Counted from the stretch's first letter, positions 39,643 through 49,048 are shown. The stretch is DNA of 64,000 bases from Nocardioides sp. R-C-SC26 (GCF_021246465.1 NZ_JAHRHK010000002.1:1-64000); one strand, 5' to 3'. The notes: generated by a model from the letters alone, not told the origin. Made by a program: numbers and translations.

Positions 39643-40010
39643 GCGCGGCGACGCGACTCTACGTGCCCGTGACGGTCGAGGAGCTGCGCAGCCTCGCCGA
39701 GGCCGGGACGCTCGACGTCGTGCTCGATGACGCGGTGGTCGCGGAGTCCGACGCCGAGGACGACGAGTACGCCGCGCTCATGACCGCAGCGGACCTCTCG
39801 GCCGAGCGTCTGGCCGGCGCTCCCGGTCGGCGCATCGTCGTGGTCGTCGAGCTCGACCCGGCCGCCGTCGGTGGCGGCGCGATCGGGGCGATCAGGCTGC
39901 GCGACGTCGTCGCCCTGCACGCCGACGGCGAGGTGCGCCCGGCCGATGGCGACCCCGACGAGGATCTCGGGTGGTACGCGACCCAGGAGATCGCTGCGCT
40001 GCTCGGCTGA
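39639..40010 (+). CDS. Small conserved actinobacterial protein (DUF6912-like)
   Basis: 123 residues, ATG overlapping the acyltransferase stop (ATGA). It starts TRLYVPVTVEELRSLAEAGTLDVV and has VVVELDPAAVGGGAIGAIRLRDVVALHADGE, ending LGWYATQEIAALL. From memory this layout fits the DUF6912 family of actinobacteria, of unknown function. No membrane segment or catalytic motif is visible. Confidence 0.65.
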   Translation: MSAATRLYVPVTVEELRSLAEAGTLDVVLDDAVVAESDAEDDEYAALMTAADLSAERLAGAPGRRIVVVVELDPAAVGGGAIGAIRLRDVVALHADGEVRPADGDPDEDLGWYATQEIAALLG

Positions 40011-40090
40011 GCCCACGACCCGCGTGCCGTGGCCGGTCTGACACTGCCACTCGGCTGGACTTCCCCCCAGGCGTGGCGTAGGACGTTGGT

Positions 40091-41725
40091 ATGGATGCGA
40101 TCACGACACCGCCCGTGCCCGTGAACGAGCCGAACCTGACCTACGCGCCGGGGAGCGCCGAGCGCGAGGAGCTGCAGGCCGAGCTGGCCCGGATGGAGCG
40201 CCGTCAGCACTCGCTGCGAGCGCACATCGGCGGACGCCGGCGCCACGGCGGCGGCGAGGAGATCGAGGTCGTGCAGCCGCACGATCACGCGCACGTGCTC
40301 GGCGTCCTGCGCAACAGCACGATCAAGGACGCCGAGGCGGCGGTGAAGGCCGCCGGCCAGGCGGCGCCGGACTGGCGCCGGATGCCGCTCGACGACCGGT
40401 GCGCGATCCTGCTCAAGGCCGCCGACCTGCTGGCCGGCCCGTGGCGTCAGCGCCTCAACGCGGCGACCATGCTGGGCCAGTCGAAGACCGCGTTCCAGGC
40501 CGAGATCGACAGTGCGTGCGAGCTGATCGACTTCTGGCGCTTCAACGTGCACTACGCCCGCCAGATCGTCGCCGAGCAGCCGATCGCGAACAGCCCGGGC
40601 GTGTGGAACCGCACCGACCACCGCCCGCTCGAGGGCTACGTCTACGCGATCACCCCGTTCAACTTCACCGCCATCGCCGGCAATCTGCCGACCGCGCCGG
40701 CGTTGATGGGCAACACCGTGCTGTGGAAGCCCAGCCCCACCCAGCAGCTCGCGGCCTCGGTGACGATGGAGCTGTTGGAGGAGGCGGGCATGCCACCGGG
40801 CGTGATCAACATGCTGCCCGGCGACGGCCTCGAGGTGTCCCAGGTCGCGCTGGCCCACCCCGACCTGGCCGGCATCCATTTCACCGGCTCGACCGCGACG
40901 TTCCAGCACCTGTGGCGCACCGTCGGCGACAACATCGCCGGCTACCGCTCCTACCCCCGCATCGTGGGCGAGACGGGGGGCAAGGACTTCGTGCTCGCCC
41001 ACCCCTCGGCCGATCCCGCCGTCGTGCGCGTGGCGCTGATCCGCGGCGCGTTCGAGTTCAGCGGGCAGAAGTGCTCCGCCGCCTCGCGCGCCTACGTGCC
41101 GGCGTCGCTGTGGAAGCAGATGCGCGAGCAGTTCGTCGCCGACGTCGACGCGCTCGCCGTCGGCGACGTCACCGACTTCGGCAATTTCACCCGCGCCGTG
41201 ATCGACGCTCGTGCCTTCGCCCGGCACGCGGCGGCGATCGACCGCGCGCGTGATGCGCGTGGCGTCGAGATCGTCGCGGGCGGCGAGGTCGACGACACCG
41301 TCGGGTACTTCGTGCGGCCCACGGTCGTGACGGCGAGCGATCCGCGTGACGAGCTGTTCACGACCGAGTACTTCGGCCCGATCCTGGCCGTGCACGTCTA
41401 CGAGGACGGCGCGTTCGAGAAGGTCGCGCGCCAGCTCGAGTCGGTCGCGTCCTACGCCCTCACCGGCGCCGTGATCGCACGCGACCGGGCGGCGATCGCG
41501 TGGGCGAGCGAGGAGCTGCGGTTCGCCGCCGGCAACTTCTACATCAACGACAAGCCGACCGGCGCCGTCGTGGGCCAGCAGCCGTTCGGCGGTGGTCGGG
41601 CCTCCGGTACCAACGACAAGGCAGGTGCCGCCTCGAATCTGCTGCGCTGGACCTCGCCGCGCTCGATCAAGGAGACGTTCGTGCCCGCCGTCGAGCACCG
41701 GCACCCGCACCAGGGCCCGCGATGA
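40091..41725 (+). CDS. pruA: L-glutamate gamma-semialdehyde dehydrogenase
   Basis: 544 residues. Oxidises glutamate-5-semialdehyde (from proline breakdown) to glutamate with NAD+. The catalytic Glu is in GETGGKDFVLAHPSA and the catalytic Cys in FEFSGQKCSAASRAYVP. The NAD-binding ITPFNFTAIAGNLPTAPALMGNTVLWKPS and terminal GQQPFGGGRASGTNDKAG also match the monofunctional P5C dehydrogenase group. No proline dehydrogenase gene lies beside it. TAGGAC followed by six bases precedes the ATG, close to the leaderless pattern. Confidence 0.93.
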   Translation: MDAITTPPVPVNEPNLTYAPGSAEREELQAELARMERRQHSLRAHIGGRRRHGGGEEIEVVQPHDHAHVLGVLRNSTIKDAEAAVKAAGQAAPDWRRMPLDDRCAILLKAADLLAGPWRQRLNAATMLGQSKTAFQAEIDSACELIDFWRFNVHYARQIVAEQPIANSPGVWNRTDHRPLEGYVYAITPFNFTAIAGNLPTAPALMGNTVLWKPSPTQQLAASVTMELLEEAGMPPGVINMLPGDGLEVSQVALAHPDLAGIHFTGSTATFQHLWRTVGDNIAGYRSYPRIVGETGGKDFVLAHPSADPAVVRVALIRGAFEFSGQKCSAASRAYVPASLWKQMREQFVADVDALAVGDVTDFGNFTRAVIDARAFARHAAAIDRARDARGVEIVAGGEVDDTVGYFVRPTVVTASDPRDELFTTEYFGPILAVHVYEDGAFEKVARQLESVASYALTGAVIARDRAAIAWASEELRFAAGNFYINDKPTGAVVGQQPFGGGRASGTNDKAGAASNLLRWTSPRSIKETFVPAVEHRHPHQGPR

Positions 41726-41749
41726 GGTGCGTTCGGACCTTGTGAGTCA

Positions 41750-41959
41750 ATGGTCGGTGTGGACGTGCTGATGAGCCTGGGGCTCACGCTCTGGCACCTG
41801 GGTGCGCTGCACCCGGTGGAGAAGGCGGTCACGCTCGTGCTCGCCTTCGGTCCGGTCCTGGTGCTCGCGATCGTCGTGGTGCTGCGCCGTCGCGCCGACG
41901 ACGCCGCCGCTCACGACCCCGACGCCGTTCCGGCCGACGCGCCCACCGGCCGACCCTGA
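41750..41959 (+). CDS. Small single- or two-span membrane protein, hypothetical
   Basis: 69 residues: a weakly hydrophobic N-terminus (VDVLMSLGLTLWHLGALH) then a clear span (about 25-45, AVTLVLAFGPVLVLAIVVVL) followed by Arg-rich and acidic tail residues, which would face the cytoplasm. No family recognised. It follows pruA after 24 bases. Small size leaves real doubt. Confidence 0.5.
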   Translation: MVGVDVLMSLGLTLWHLGALHPVEKAVTLVLAFGPVLVLAIVVVLRRRADDAAAHDPDAVPADAPTGRP

Positions 41960-41997
41960 CCGCTGGCCGAGGGTGTCGCTCCGACTGGTGGAGCGGG

Positions 41998-42100
41998 CCG
42001 GTGGTCGAGAAGGTCGCTCTGCGACGTCACGAGACCTGGCGGCTCGGGCGGCTGCTACCGGTTTCGTGACGGCCTCGTTCCTCGGCCTCCTCCACCACCG
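41998..42100. repeat. Dispersed short repeat, inverted pair
   Basis: CCGGTGGTCGAGAAGGTCGC at the left continues with TCTGCGACGTCACGAGACC; the right half reads GTTTCGTGACGGCCTCGTTC then CTCGGCCTCCTCCACCACCG. It has the same architecture as the copies at 33.6 and 63.5 kb, and ends nine bases before the DUF2505 stop codon. Confidence 0.75.
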
Positions 42101-42108
42101 TGAGGGAC

Positions 42109-42591
42109 TCAACCTGCGAGGTACTCCCGACCCACGCGGTGCTCGGACTTCAGCGCGCGCACCAGCTTGTCGGCGATCAGTCCTTCGATCTTGCCGCCGA
42201 TGAGCGGGATGCTTGCAGTGACCGTGAGCTCGACGGTCTCGATCGTGCCCTCGCCCGACGCGGCGAGACGCGCGGTGCCGACCATGTCGCCGGGCTTGCC
42301 GGGGATGGTGACGGTGACGGTGCCCTGCTCCGGCGTCGTCCAGTGCTCTTCCTGGATGATGTCGATCGAGCTGCCCGCGATCTTGCGCGCGAACGAGGGG
42401 ATGCCCTCGGCGGGCTGGCTCTGCTCGATGCGCACGTGGGTGCCGTCGGCACGCTTCTCGATGGTGGCCGAGGTCGACGTCGCGTTCTGCGCACGGCACA
42501 CGGCCTCGCGGAACGCAGGGTCGGCCAGCATCGCCGCGACGGCCTCGATCGGTGCCTCGTAGTGCATCTCGTGGCTGACGGTCTTGGACAT
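42109..42591 (-). CDS. DUF2505 (SRPBCC-fold) protein
   Basis: 160 residues. SKTVSHEMHYEAPIEAVAAMLADPAFREAVCRAQNA at the start and the late segment TASIPLIGGKIEGLIADKLVRALKSEH are characteristic of DUF2505, part of the START/SRPBCC superfamily that forms a hydrophobic ligand pocket. No function is known. It is transcribed toward the repeat at 42.0 kb and lies downstream of the acidic lipoprotein gene on the same strand. Confidence 0.85.
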   Translation of the reverse strand: MSKTVSHEMHYEAPIEAVAAMLADPAFREAVCRAQNATSTSATIEKRADGTHVRIEQSQPAEGIPSFARKIAGSSIDIIQEEHWTTPEQGTVTVTIPGKPGDMVGTARLAASGEGTIETVELTVTASIPLIGGKIEGLIADKLVRALKSEHRVGREYLAG

Positions 42592-42651
42592 GGGTGCTCC
42601 TGTCTCTCGGACTCGCGGACGGCGTGCGTGGGGTAGCGGGGGACCGTGCGG

Positions 42652-43677
42652 TCAGTCGAACGGCGACGACAGCGGATCGCCCGACTCGGTCGAGTCGGCG
42701 GTGGGGCTCTCGTCGGTGGTCGGGGCGTCGGCCTCCTCGACCGGGTCGCCCAGGCTGCCGGACTCCTCGTCCGTGCCGTCGGTCGACTCGTCGGAGGCCA
42801 CGTCGTCGGACTCGTCGGTCGCGTCGGACTCGACGTCCACCGCGCAGGACTCCAGGAAGGCGGCGACCTGGCTGTCGGAGCGCTTGGTGTTGATGGTGCG
42901 GTCGGTGGCGGGCGGCGAGAAGTCCACGGAGATTCGTGGCTCGGTGAACACCACCTCGATGGCGTCGCTGTCGCCGACGTCGTCGAGAGCCTCGCCGTCG
43001 GGGGCGGCCTCGGCGATGTCGCTCAGCAGGATCCGCCAGCCGACGATGCGGTCGTCGTCGAGGGTGATCGTGGCGGGCACGTCGATGCGGGCCCGGGTGA
43101 GGCCGAGGCTGCGCATCACCTGCGGGCCCAGTGCCGCGGCGGCAGCGCGCAGATTCGCCTGGGCGATCAGTTCGTCGTCGCTCTCGCCCTCCTCGGCCGC
43201 ACGGAGGCTGAGGACGACCTCCACCGCGGGCGAGCTGTTCGGCACGTCGGCGACGGCGAGCGGGTCGACGCCGGCGACGGGTGCGGCGTCGACGAGGTCG
43301 CCGCGCACCCAGCAGCTGTTGCGGACGTCGGCCACCGCGCTCTCGGGCACGAGGAGGAAGGTGTCGGCGACGGTGCGCAGGAACCGTGCGCTCACGGCCT
43401 CGCTCCCTCCCGCGGTGTCGATCACCGTGTGCAGGGTGCCGTTGGAGTCGGGAGCGACCCGGTAGTAGCCGTGGTCGGTGCGGGCGGTTCCGTCGAGGGT
43501 GTAGTCCAGCTGGTAGGAGCCGGTGTTGTCGTCGTTGAACTCGTTGATCGCATCGTCGAGCCGGAGCTGCGCCGTGATGGGCTCTGTGTCGCGCTCGGCG
43601 CACGCCGACGCGGAGAGTGCGCAGCCGGCGAGCACGGCCGCGACGGCGAGGGGCCGGGCGGACAGGGACACGCGCAT
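42652..43677 (-). CDS. Lipoprotein with a long acidic C-terminal tail
   Basis: 341 residues from ATG at 43677; the longer in-frame reading lacks support. The signal peptide ends in a lipobox LSASAC. The central part (about 30-270) is an unrecognised extracytoplasmic domain with the segment GSYQLDYTLDGTARTDHGYYRVAPDS, perhaps a LolA/LppX-like lipid-binding fold by strand pattern, which is only a guess. The last 60 residues are nearly all Asp, Glu, Ser and Thr. Divergent from the glutamate dehydrogenase gene, with 102 bp between starts. Confidence 0.75.
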   Translation of the reverse strand: MRVSLSARPLAVAAVLAGCALSASACAERDTEPITAQLRLDDAINEFNDDNTGSYQLDYTLDGTARTDHGYYRVAPDSNGTLHTVIDTAGGSEAVSARFLRTVADTFLLVPESAVADVRNSCWVRGDLVDAAPVAGVDPLAVADVPNSSPAVEVVLSLRAAEEGESDDELIAQANLRAAAAALGPQVMRSLGLTRARIDVPATITLDDDRIVGWRILLSDIAEAAPDGEALDDVGDSDAIEVVFTEPRISVDFSPPATDRTINTKRSDSQVAAFLESCAVDVESDATDESDDVASDESTDGTDEESGSLGDPVEEADAPTTDESPTADSTESGDPLSSPFD

Positions 43678-43684
43678 GGAGGGA

Positions 43685-43690
43685 ACCGTA
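43685..43690 (-). promoter_or_regulatory. -10 element for a leaderless transcript (acidic lipoprotein)
   Basis: On the minus strand TACGGT is followed by 7 nt and the ATG at 43677. It is the same hexamer and spacing as at the O-methyltransferase gene. Confidence 0.5.
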
Positions 43691-43766
43691 TCGGCCCGGC
43701 AAGCGCGGGGTGCGTGGGTCCCGATTGTTCGCGCTCGCGGGCGTTGTCCTCGCGGTGCCACGCCCC

Positions 43767-43772
43767 TACCGT
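43767..43772 (+). promoter_or_regulatory. -10 element for a leaderless transcript (NAD-GDH)
   Basis: TACCGT is followed by 7 nt and the GTG at 43780. There is no Shine-Dalgarno sequence before that start. Confidence 0.5.
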
Positions 43773-43779
43773 GGCGAGT

Positions 43780-46700
43780 GTGTCAACGTCGACGCACCTC
43801 CCGGGCCTGTCCGAACTGATCGACCAGGCGGCGGAGCACGCGCGCCACGGCAAGGGGAGTGGAGGGCCGCCGCACGGCGACATCGACGAGCTGCTGCGCT
43901 GCTACTTCCGGCAGACCACCGCCGAGGACCTCGCCGACCGGACCGCCGCCGACGTGTTCGGCGCCTTCGCGTCCCACTACCGAGTCGCTCGACTGCGGAC
44001 GCCGGGTCAGGCCGTCGTGCGGGTCTCGACGCCGTCGGTGAGCACGCACGGGTGGTCGGCGGGCGGGCACTCGGTGGTCGAGGTCGTCACCGACGACATG
44101 CCGTTCCTCGTCGATTCGCTCACGATGGAGCTGTCTCGTCAGCTGCGCGACGTGCATCTCGTGGTGCACCCCAACCTCGACGTCGAGCGCGACGGGGACG
44201 GCGAGCTGCTCGCCGTCCGCCCGGTCGAGGACGGCGCGGCGCCGCCCGCCGAGGGCTGGTTGCGCGAGTCGTGGATGCACGTGGAGATCGACCGGGTGCG
44301 CGAGGGCGACGCCCTCCCCGAGATCGTCGCCCAGGTCGAGCGCGTGCTCGGCGACGTGCGCGTCGCCGTCGAGGACTGGCCGCAGATGCAGGCGCGGATC
44401 CAGGGCGTCGTCGCGGGACTGTCCGAGGCGCCCCCGCCGGTACCTCGTCATGAGATCGAGCAGGCGGCGGAGCTGCTGGGCTGGCTGGCCGCCGGACACT
44501 TCACGTTCCTGGGCTACCGCGAGTACGTGCTCGAGCGGGTCGAGCCCGAGCCCGGAGGGCCGGACCGCTCGACGGCGACCGACGGCGAACCGGGGGAGGA
44601 CGACGTCCTGCGACCGATCGAGGGCACCGGGCTCGGCATCCTGCGGGCATCGCGGTCACGAGCCGGCACGGGTTCGGCGCGGAACACGACCGGGGTCGAG
44701 CAGGCGGCGAGCGCGTCGTTCGCGCGGCTCCCCGACCCCGTGAAGGCCAAGGCACGTGAGAAGCACCTGCTGGTGCTGGCCAAGGCGAACTCCCGCGCGA
44801 CGGTGCATCGGCCGGCCTACCTCGACTACGTCGGCGTGAAGACCTTCGACGAGTCCGGCGAGGTGCGCGGGGAGCACAGGTTCCTCGGGCTGTTCTCCAG
44901 CGCGGCCTACACCGAGTCGCTGCTGCGCATCCCCTTGGTGCGGGAGAAGGTTGCGGAGGTGGTGCGGCGCAGCGGGTTCGACCCCCAGAGTCATGACGGC
45001 AAGACGCTCCTCGACACCCTCGAGACCTATCCGCGCGACGACCTGTTCCACACGCCGGTCGGCGAGCTCGGGCCGCTGGTGCGGGCGGCGATGCAGGCGC
45101 GCGAGCGTCGTGCCGTGCGGATGTTCGTCCGCCGTGACACCTACGGTCGGTACGCCTCGGTGCTCGTCTACCTCCCGCGCGACCGCTACAACACGGCCGT
45201 GCGCGAGAGGTTCTCCCGCATCCTCACCGAGCGCTTCGACGCCGACTCGGTGGAGTTCAACGCCCGCCTCGACGAGTCGACCACGGCGCGCGTGCACTTC
45301 GTCGTGCACGTCCCCCGCGGCGCGCTGGTGCCCGAGCTCGACGCGGGCGAGGTGGCCGACCTCGAGCGGCGCCTGGCCGACGCGGCCCGCTCCTGGCGCG
45401 ACGACCTGACGACCGCCGTCCTCAACGAGTACGGCGAGGAGGTCGGTGCGATCCTGGGCCGCCGCTACGCCGACTCCTTCCCCGAGGCCTACAAGGAGGA
45501 CTTCGCGGCCCGCGTCGCCTCGGTCGACATCGGGCGGCTGGAGGCGGTGATCGCCGATCCCACGATGCGCGGGGTCGACCACGCGCTCTACCAGGAGCTG
45601 GACGCCGCGCCGGGCGAGGCGCGGCTGAAGATCTACCGGATCGGTCCGCCGCTCTCGCTCTCCGAGGTGCTGCCCGTGCTCACCTCGCTGGGCGTCGAGG
45701 TGGTCGATGAGCGGCCCTACGGTCTCGACGGTCTCACTCAGCCGACGTTCATCTACGAGTTCGGCCTGCGCTACCCCGGGCGTCTCCCCGACGACGCGCG
45801 CGACCTCTTCCACGACGCCGTCCGAGCGCTGTGGGACGGCCGAGCCGAGACCGACGGGTTCAACCGGCTCGTGCTCGCGGCTCAGCTGACCTGGCGGCAG
45901 GTGAGCGTGCTGCGCGCCTACGCCAAGTACATGCGTCAGGGGCTGACTCCGTTCGGGCTGGACTCGCTGGAGGAGGCGCTGCTGGCCAACGCCGAGATCA
46001 CCCGGATGGTGGTGGAGCTGTTCGAGGCGCGGTTCGACCCCGATCAGCACGTCGCCGAGGACCCGCGTGCGGACGGGTCCGCACGCGCCGCAGCCCAGGA
46101 CGCCGTCGAAGCGCGCATCCTGGCCGCGCTGGACGACGTCGCCAGCCTCGACCACGACCGGGTGCTGCGCTCCTACCTGGCGCACGTGCGCGCGACGTTG
46201 CGCACCAACTACTACTCCACCTACGCCGAGGGCGCGCCGCAGCTGTCGTTGAAGTTGGAGCCGTCGACGATCCCCGACCTGCCCGAGCCGCGCCCGCGGT
46301 TCGAGATCTTCGTCTACGCGCCGCGGGTCGAGGGCGTGCACCTGAGATTCGGGGCGGTGGCGCGTGGAGGTCTGCGCTGGAGCGACCGGCGCGACGACTT
46401 CCGCACCGAGATCCTCGGCCTGGTCAAGGCGCAGATGGTGAAGAACACCGTGATCGTCCCGGTCGGTGCGAAGGGCGGCTTCTACGCGAAGAACCTGCCG
46501 GTGATCGATCCGGCCGATCCGGGGACGCGCGAAGCATGGCTGGCCGAGGGCGTCGACTGCTACCGCACGTTCATCCGCGGGCTGCTCGACGTCACCGACA
46601 ACCTCGTGGAGGGTCAGACCGCGCCGCCGGCGCGGGTGGTGCGCCACGACGGCGACGACTCCTACCTCGTCGTGGCGGCCGACAAGGGCACGGCGACGTT

Positions 46701-48834
46701 CTCCGACATCGCCAACGGGATCGCGCTGGACTACGGCTTCTGGCTCGGTGACGCCTTCGCCTCCGGCGGCTCGGTGGGCTACGACCACAAGGCGATGGGC
46801 ATCACCGCGCGAGGCGCCTGGGTCTCGGTGCGCCGGCACTTCCGCGAGATGGGCATCGACTGCCAGGCCGAGGACATCACCTGCATCGGCATCGGCGACA
46901 TGTCCGGCGACGTCTTCGGGAACGGAATGCTGTGCTCGGAGCACATCCGTCTGGTCGCGGCCTTCGACCACCGCGACATCTTCATCGACCCCGAGCCCGA
47001 CGCCGCGGCCTCCTTCACCGAGCGCCGCCGACTCTTCGACCTGCCGCGCTCGAGCTGGCAGGACTACGACCGATCGCTGATCTCCGAGGGCGGCGGGGTC
47101 TTCTCACGCAGTGCGAAGTCCGTGCCGCTCAACGCGGCGATCCGCACGGCGCTCGGCCTGCCCGACGACGTCGCCAAGCTCACCCCGTCGGAGCTGATCA
47201 AGGCGATCCTGCTGGCGCCCGTCGACCTGCTGTGGAATGGGGGCATCGGCACCTACGTCAAGGCGGTCGACGAGACCAACCTCGACGTGGGCGACAAGGC
47301 CAACGACGCCATCCGGGTGAACGGGGAGCAGTTGCGGGTGCGGTGCGTGGGGGAGGGCGGCAACCTCGGCCTCACCCAGGGCGGCCGGATCGAGTACGCC
47401 CTGGCCGGCGGTCGGGTGAACACCGACTTCATCGACAACTCCGCCGGCGTCGACACCTCCGACCACGAGGTCAACATCAAGATCCTGCTCGACCGGGTGG
47501 TCGCCACCGGCGACCTGACCGGCAAGCAGCGCAACGCCGTCCTCGCGGAGATGACCGACGAGGTGGCCGACCTGGTGCTGCGTGACAACTACGAGCAGAA
47601 CCTGGCGCTCGCGAACGCGGCGGCGAACGCCGCGCCGCTGCTGCACGTGCACGAGTCGTGGATGTGGGAGCTGGAAGGTCGCGGCGTGCTCAACCGCGAC
47701 CTGGAGGCGTTGCCCAGCAGCACCGAGGTCGCGGCCCGCCTGGAGCGCGGCGAGGGACTGACGGTGCCGGAGCTGTCGGTGCTGATGGCCTGGACCAAGA
47801 TCGTGCTCGCCGACGAGCTGCTCGCCTCCGACCTGCCCGACGATCCGTACCTCGACCTGGACCTGCGCGCCTATTTCCCGACACCGATCCAGCAGCGGTT
47901 CCTCGACCGGATCAGCGAGCACCCGCTGCGCCGGGAGATCATCGTGACCCAGGTGGTCGGCGACCTGGTCAACGGTGCCGGGTTCACCTACTGGCCCCGC
48001 CTGGCGGGCGAGACGGCAGCCAGCGCAGCGGAGCTGACGCGGGCCAACTTCGTGGCCCGGGAGATCTTCGGGTCGCTGGCTCTGCGGACCCGCATCAGCG
48101 CATGCGACAACCTGATCGACGCCGCCGTGCAGACCAGGATGCGCATCGAGATGCGCACCCTGGTCGAGCGCGCGTCGCGGTGGCTGGTGGTCAACCGCCG
48201 CGCACCTCTGGAGAGCCAGGCGCTGGTCGACCACTTCTCCGACCGCGTGCAGCGGGTCATGGCTGCGCTGCCCGACCTCTTGGTCGGTGAGGAGAGATCC
48301 GCGTTCGAGGAGCGTCGCGACGCGTTGGCGGACTCCGATGTCGAGGACGCACTGGCGACTGCGGTGGCGGTGCTGCCACCCGCCTACATGCTGCTGCACG
48401 TCGTCGACGTCGCGGACTCCGTGGCGCGCGCGGTTCCCGATGACGCTGCCGCCGGTGACGGCGTGGACCTGCTGGAGGTCGCCCGGCTGCACCTCGTGCT
48501 CGGCGAGCGGCTCGGCCTGCCGCGTCTGGTGCGCCGCATCCTCGCGCTGCCGCGGGACGACCGCTGGCAGACGATGGCGCGCGCGACGCTGCGCGACGAC
48601 CTGCACGCCGTCCACGCCGAGCTCACCCGCCAGGTCATCGAGGACGCCGGCAGCGGTGACGACAGCCGCGGCGACGCGCTCGACGTCGATGCCGCGATCG
48701 CGGCGTGGGAGGCCGAGCAGGTCGATCGGGTCGAACGCACCGCCTCCACCCTGGCCGACATCTGCGCCGACGACGCCGTCGACTTGGCCCGTATGTCGGT
48801 GGCCCTGCGCGTCGTCCGCGGTCTGCTGCGCTGA
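43780..48834 (+). CDS. gdh: NAD-specific glutamate dehydrogenase, large type
   Basis: 1684 residues. The start at GTG 43780 is chosen from the -10 spacing and the normal length of the family; the frame stays open more than 1 kb upstream but overlaps the divergent lipoprotein gene. It belongs to the roughly 180-kDa L-GDH group (Streptomyces/Mycobacterium type). Central catalytic features: RFGAVARGGLRWSDRRDDFRTEILGLVKAQMVKNTVIVPVGAKGGF (substrate Lys region), GIGDMSGDVFGNGML, and KANDAIRVNGEQLRVRCVGEGGNLGLTQ (NAD domain). The N-terminal 700 residues carry ACT-like regulatory modules. It converts glutamate to 2-oxoglutarate and ammonia. Confidence 0.95.
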   Translation: MSTSTHLPGLSELIDQAAEHARHGKGSGGPPHGDIDELLRCYFRQTTAEDLADRTAADVFGAFASHYRVARLRTPGQAVVRVSTPSVSTHGWSAGGHSVVEVVTDDMPFLVDSLTMELSRQLRDVHLVVHPNLDVERDGDGELLAVRPVEDGAAPPAEGWLRESWMHVEIDRVREGDALPEIVAQVERVLGDVRVAVEDWPQMQARIQGVVAGLSEAPPPVPRHEIEQAAELLGWLAAGHFTFLGYREYVLERVEPEPGGPDRSTATDGEPGEDDVLRPIEGTGLGILRASRSRAGTGSARNTTGVEQAASASFARLPDPVKAKAREKHLLVLAKANSRATVHRPAYLDYVGVKTFDESGEVRGEHRFLGLFSSAAYTESLLRIPLVREKVAEVVRRSGFDPQSHDGKTLLDTLETYPRDDLFHTPVGELGPLVRAAMQARERRAVRMFVRRDTYGRYASVLVYLPRDRYNTAVRERFSRILTERFDADSVEFNARLDESTTARVHFVVHVPRGALVPELDAGEVADLERRLADAARSWRDDLTTAVLNEYGEEVGAILGRRYADSFPEAYKEDFAARVASVDIGRLEAVIADPTMRGVDHALYQELDAAPGEARLKIYRIGPPLSLSEVLPVLTSLGVEVVDERPYGLDGLTQPTFIYEFGLRYPGRLPDDARDLFHDAVRALWDGRAETDGFNRLVLAAQLTWRQVSVLRAYAKYMRQGLTPFGLDSLEEALLANAEITRMVVELFEARFDPDQHVAEDPRADGSARAAAQDAVEARILAALDDVASLDHDRVLRSYLAHVRATLRTNYYSTYAEGAPQLSLKLEPSTIPDLPEPRPRFEIFVYAPRVEGVHLRFGAVARGGLRWSDRRDDFRTEILGLVKAQMVKNTVIVPVGAKGGFYAKNLPVIDPADPGTREAWLAEGVDCYRTFIRGLLDVTDNLVEGQTAPPARVVRHDGDDSYLVVAADKGTATFSDIANGIALDYGFWLGDAFASGGSVGYDHKAMGITARGAWVSVRRHFREMGIDCQAEDITCIGIGDMSGDVFGNGMLCSEHIRLVAAFDHRDIFIDPEPDAAASFTERRRLFDLPRSSWQDYDRSLISEGGGVFSRSAKSVPLNAAIRTALGLPDDVAKLTPSELIKAILLAPVDLLWNGGIGTYVKAVDETNLDVGDKANDAIRVNGEQLRVRCVGEGGNLGLTQGGRIEYALAGGRVNTDFIDNSAGVDTSDHEVNIKILLDRVVATGDLTGKQRNAVLAEMTDEVADLVLRDNYEQNLALANAAANAAPLLHVHESWMWELEGRGVLNRDLEALPSSTEVAARLERGEGLTVPELSVLMAWTKIVLADELLASDLPDDPYLDLDLRAYFPTPIQQRFLDRISEHPLRREIIVTQVVGDLVNGAGFTYWPRLAGETAASAAELTRANFVAREIFGSLALRTRISACDNLIDAAVQTRMRIEMRTLVERASRWLVVNRRAPLESQALVDHFSDRVQRVMAALPDLLVGEERSAFEERRDALADSDVEDALATAVAVLPPAYMLLHVVDVADSVARAVPDDAAAGDGVDLLEVARLHLVLGERLGLPRLVRRILALPRDDRWQTMARATLRDDLHAVHAELTRQVIEDAGSGDDSRGDALDVDAAIAAWEAEQVDRVERTASTLADICADDAVDLARMSVALRVVRGLLR

Positions 48835-48896
48835 CCTCGCACCGACGGTGGGAGCTGCCGGTGGTCGAGGAGATCGCGCGGGCGACCGTCGTCGCC

Positions 48897-49048
48897 GGTG
48901 GTTGAGGAGCGAGCGCAGCGAGCGTCTCGAAACCCGGTGAGCCGGGCGGGGTGGTTTCGAGACGGCCTCGTTCCTCGGCCCCCTCAACCACCGGGTGGTC
49001 TGGTGGTTGAGGAGCGAGCGCAGCGAGCGTCTCGAGACCCGGTGAGCC
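48897..49048. repeat. Dispersed short repeat, three units
   Basis: Two direct 47-bp units (48897-48943 and 49002-49048), each starting GGTGGTTGAGGAGCGAGCGC, differ at one base. Between them (48951-48993) lies an inverted unit starting GTGGTTTCGAGACGGCCTCG and ending CTCAACCACC. This is the clearest copy in the window, and defines the family: outer ends GGTGGTTGAGGAG and GTCTCGARACC, with a variable palindromic centre. Confidence 0.9.

Noticed and set aside
41747-43702. 651-codon minus-strand frame over DUF2505 and the lipoprotein
   Set aside because: Both real genes are in other frames of the same strand with recognisable signal peptide or domain.
42646-43779. Upstream continuation of the glutamate dehydrogenase frame (over 370 extra codons)
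   Set aside because: It overlaps a well-supported lipoprotein gene on the other strand, is Arg/Gly-rich low-complexity sequence, and the normal family length and the -10 spacing support the start at 43780.
48897-49048. CRISPR array
   Set aside because: The repeats are two direct copies plus one inverted copy with no regular unique spacers and no cas genes.
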